From Candidatus Bathyarchaeota archaeon (GTDB lineage: Archaea > Thermoproteota > Bathyarchaeia > TCS64): a stretch of 6,781 nucleotides of DNA. The DNA is taken from NCBI GenBank assembly GCA_013619005.1, contig JABXKY010000288.1, positions 1-6,781 of the forward strand, read 5' to 3'. The notes under the pieces were generated by a model, which had not been told where the DNA came from, ran no database searches, and saw only the letters and a program-made list of their open reading frames with translations. Positions 5,611-6,781 of the stretch are shown in pieces (positions within the stretch are counted from its first letter, which is position 1; every line of letters starts with the position of its first letter). A program made the position numbers and the translations under genes.

Positions 5611-6561
5611 TTAGTTATTCCCTTTGCCTTTGTTGTCCTTGAAATCATTCTTAGTGTGGTCCTTGTTCCCTCTGAGCTGGGCGATCAGACCGTCCTCTTC
5701 AGAGGTGTCCTGCCCTTTAGCAGCTTTCCTCGCGGCCTGCTCGACCATCCTGGTGATCTTTGCCTCCAGTTTGTTCATGGTCCTGAACATCTGCTTTGAG
5801 CCAATATCCTCCATAGAGTCGAAATCATCACCCATCTCGTCCGTTGTATCATCTAGGTCTTCAAGTGCCTCGTCGAATGCACCTGCATGTATCTTTTCCT
5901 GGATTCGGAGTAGCTTCTGCTCGGCCTTAGTAAGAGCACTGAACGCCTTCACCGCATCTCCTGGAAGTAGATCTCCCTCGACATCGTTGTAGTTCTCAAA
6001 CATCTCCGTGACCCTCTCCTGGAACCTCTCCTGGAACCTCTTAACCAGTTGCTCCTGTACCTCTGAAAGTTCCTCAGCAGTGGGCTCCACTGGAACTTCA
6101 CTCTCTGGTATGCCCTCTGTCTCTGGATCCTGGTCTACCACTCCGGGATTGTCTTCCTGGTACTTCCTGAAAGCGTTCCTGAGCTGCTTCATCGCACGTA
6201 GGTACTGGTTTGCCGCCGCTCGTGGATCGGATTCCCTCATTTCCTCGGCCTGGTGCATCTCTGACCACGCATGAGTGAACTGGTCTCTCAACGCTGGGTC
6301 TACATCATCCGGGAACACTGGGCCGTCATCTCCCCAATCATCGGAGTCAGTATCAGGTTGACCGAAAAATAGCCGATACAGCTCCATGTACCTAGTCTCG
6401 GCCTGGAGCTTAATCTGCTCGTAGATTACTGGATCAATCTGACCGTCATCTTCTGTACTGCCCCCAATACCATCATCTGGATCCTGGGCATGGACGATCT
6501 GGCCAATGGGTCCAACAAGAAGCATCATCAACAGCGCCAACGCGATTAACTTTATTTTCAT
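5611..6561 (-). CDS. Secreted, acidic helical protein of unknown function
   Basis: I do not recognise this 316-residue protein. Residues 1-25 form a clear signal peptide: a short basic start (MKIK), a hydrophobic core, and a likely cut after VHA before QDPDD. The mature protein opens with an Asp/Gly-rich acidic linker (26-45). It then has a helical segment (about 46-68), a second acidic linker, a helical hairpin (about 90-135), a Pro/Glu-rich linker (137-165) and a longer helical region (166-282). It ends with a Lys/Asn/Asp-rich hydrophilic tail (297-316). The hairpins near 95-133 and 205-246 share a spacing of Ala, Leu and acidic residues (AWSEMHQAEEM and AFSALTKAEQK), suggesting an old internal duplication. 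A 12-base tandem repeat encodes RFQERFQER (175-183). No catalytic motif, cysteine or membrane anchor after the signal is visible, so it is probably released or held by contacts at the surface. It follows a winged-helix gene and a palindromic site, suggesting regulated expression. Confidence 0.8.
   Translation of the reverse strand: MKIKLIALALLMMLLVGPIGQIVHAQDPDDGIGGSTEDDGQIDPVIYEQIKLQAETRYMELYRLFFGQPDTDSDDWGDDGPVFPDDVDPALRDQFTHAWSEMHQAEEMRESDPRAAANQYLRAMKQLRNAFRKYQEDNPGVVDQDPETEGIPESEVPVEPTAEELSEVQEQLVKRFQERFQERVTEMFENYNDVEGDLLPGDAVKAFSALTKAEQKLLRIQEKIHAGAFDEALEDLDDTTDEMGDDFDSMEDIGSKQMFRTMNKLEAKITRMVEQAARKAAKGQDTSEEDGLIAQLRGNKDHTKNDFKDNKGKGNN
6013..6036. repeat. 12-base tandem duplication inside the secreted-protein gene
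   Basis: CCTCTCCTGGAA occurs twice in a row (6013-6024 and 6025-6036), followed by CCTCT. It encodes the repeated RFQE unit at residues 175-182. The in-frame, identical copies suggest recent slippage within a helical stretch. Confidence 0.7.
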
Positions 6562-6593
6562 CCTATTTCACTGGAAAATACAGGGCCTCAGAT

Positions 6594-6602
6594 GTATTAT
6601 AA
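6594..6602 (-). promoter_or_regulatory. Box A of the secreted-protein gene
   Basis: The minus strand carries TTATAATAC, centred about 37 bases ahead of the ATG, which would give a leader of about 10 bases. It directly abuts the GAAC-repeat site at 6603-6634, so a bound regulator would lie at or next to the TFB/TBP footprint. Confidence 0.5.
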
Positions 6603-6634
6603 GAACACTGAGGAACGTTTTGGAACGATCGTTC
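6603..6634. promoter_or_regulatory. Phased GAAC repeats ending in a 12-base palindrome, likely operator
   Basis: GAAC starts at 6603, 6613 and 6623, exactly one helical turn apart. The last copy is the left arm of the perfect palindrome GAACGATCGTTC (6623-6634). The element lies between the stop of a winged-helix gene and the box A of the secreted-protein gene. Same-face spacing plus dyad symmetry is what a dimeric DNA-binding protein would need. No T run follows on the minus strand, which argues against a terminator. Confidence 0.5.
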
Positions 6635-6637
6635 ATG

Positions 6638-6781
6638 TTACTCGGTGTACTCGGATACTATACGGATGAGGCTCTGGTTTCCGACCTTTGTTTCCTCCAC
6701 CAAACCGTATTCTTGGAGCCTCCTGATGAGCCTCCAGGCGGTAGACCTGGGCATATCGAACCTGTCTCGTATCTCTGATGC
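6638..6781 (-). CDS. Winged helix-turn-helix transcriptional regulator, C-terminal fragment
   Basis: The minus-strand frame is open from the right edge to a TAA at 6638-6640, giving the last 47 residues of a protein that begins outside the window. It reads as a winged helix: a helix ending ASEIRDRFDM, a turn and recognition helix PRSTAWRLIRRLQEYGLV, then the wing strands EETKVGNQSLIRIV. The S-T-x-x-R-L-I-x-x-L-x-x-x-G-L-V pattern is shared by archaeal MarR, IclR and Lrp-like DNA-binding domains, so the subfamily is open. Because the domain is at the C-terminus, the missing part may hold a sensor or membrane segment. The stop is 76 bases ahead of the secreted-protein start, with a GAAC-repeat palindrome between, so this protein is a candidate regulator of that gene or of itself. 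Confidence 0.75.
   Translation of the reverse strand, partial: ASEIRDRFDMPRSTAWRLIRRLQEYGLVEETKVGNQSLIRIVSEYTE

Noticed and set aside
6623..6634. Palindrome read as a terminator of the winged-helix gene
   Set aside because: No T run follows on the minus strand and the site is part of a 10-base phased repeat beside a box A, which fits an operator better.
6506..6778. Plus-strand open frame of 90 codons at the right end
   Set aside because: It runs across the signal-peptide region, promoter and winged-helix fragment of minus-strand genes, and shows no protein features.

Overview
The window is archaeal chromosomal DNA. The evidence is the archaeal-type phosphoglycerate kinase, TATA (box A) elements about 25-35 bases ahead of several genes and both tRNAs, short or absent leaders with few Shine-Dalgarno sequences, and two intronless tRNA genes with encoded CCA ends. 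I cannot place it below the domain level from this sequence. A mesophilic, uncultivated lineage such as an Asgard or Bathyarchaeia member would fit, but that is a guess.

Left part, + strand (1-3259). The C-terminal part of an M24 (Xaa-Pro peptidase/creatinase fold) protein is followed after 38 bases by an AstE/AspA-family zinc deacylase. Next come phosphoglycerate kinase with its own box A, tRNA-Pro(TGG) and tRNA-Cys(GCA). The M24 protein has lost the metal ligands of the family. An M24-fold hydrolase paired with an AstE-like deacylase is the arrangement used in ectoine breakdown (DoeA/EutD with DoeB/EutE), so the pair may open and then deacylate a cyclic or N-acylated amino acid.

Middle part, - strand (3340-5440). 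A nitroreductase-fold flavoprotein lies upstream of a divergent argininosuccinate lyase/fumarase superfamily enzyme. They share direction and are 73 bases apart. The lyase stretch has visibly lower GC than the left genes (about 45-50% against about 55% on hand-counted lines). The lyase gene is flanked by identical 10-base direct repeats and, outside those, GC-alternating tracts. It converges with the tRNAs.

Right part, - strand (5611-6781). The last 47 residues of a winged-helix DNA-binding protein end 76 bases ahead of a secreted, very acidic, helical protein of unknown function. Between them is a likely operator: three GAAC words spaced exactly 10 bases apart, the last forming a perfect 12-base palindrome, next to the box A of the secreted-protein gene.

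No CRISPR array, insertion sequence or complete mobile element was seen. The points most worth a second look are the metal-ligand-free M24/deacylase pair, the phased GAAC operator, and the divergent lyase with its flanking repeats.
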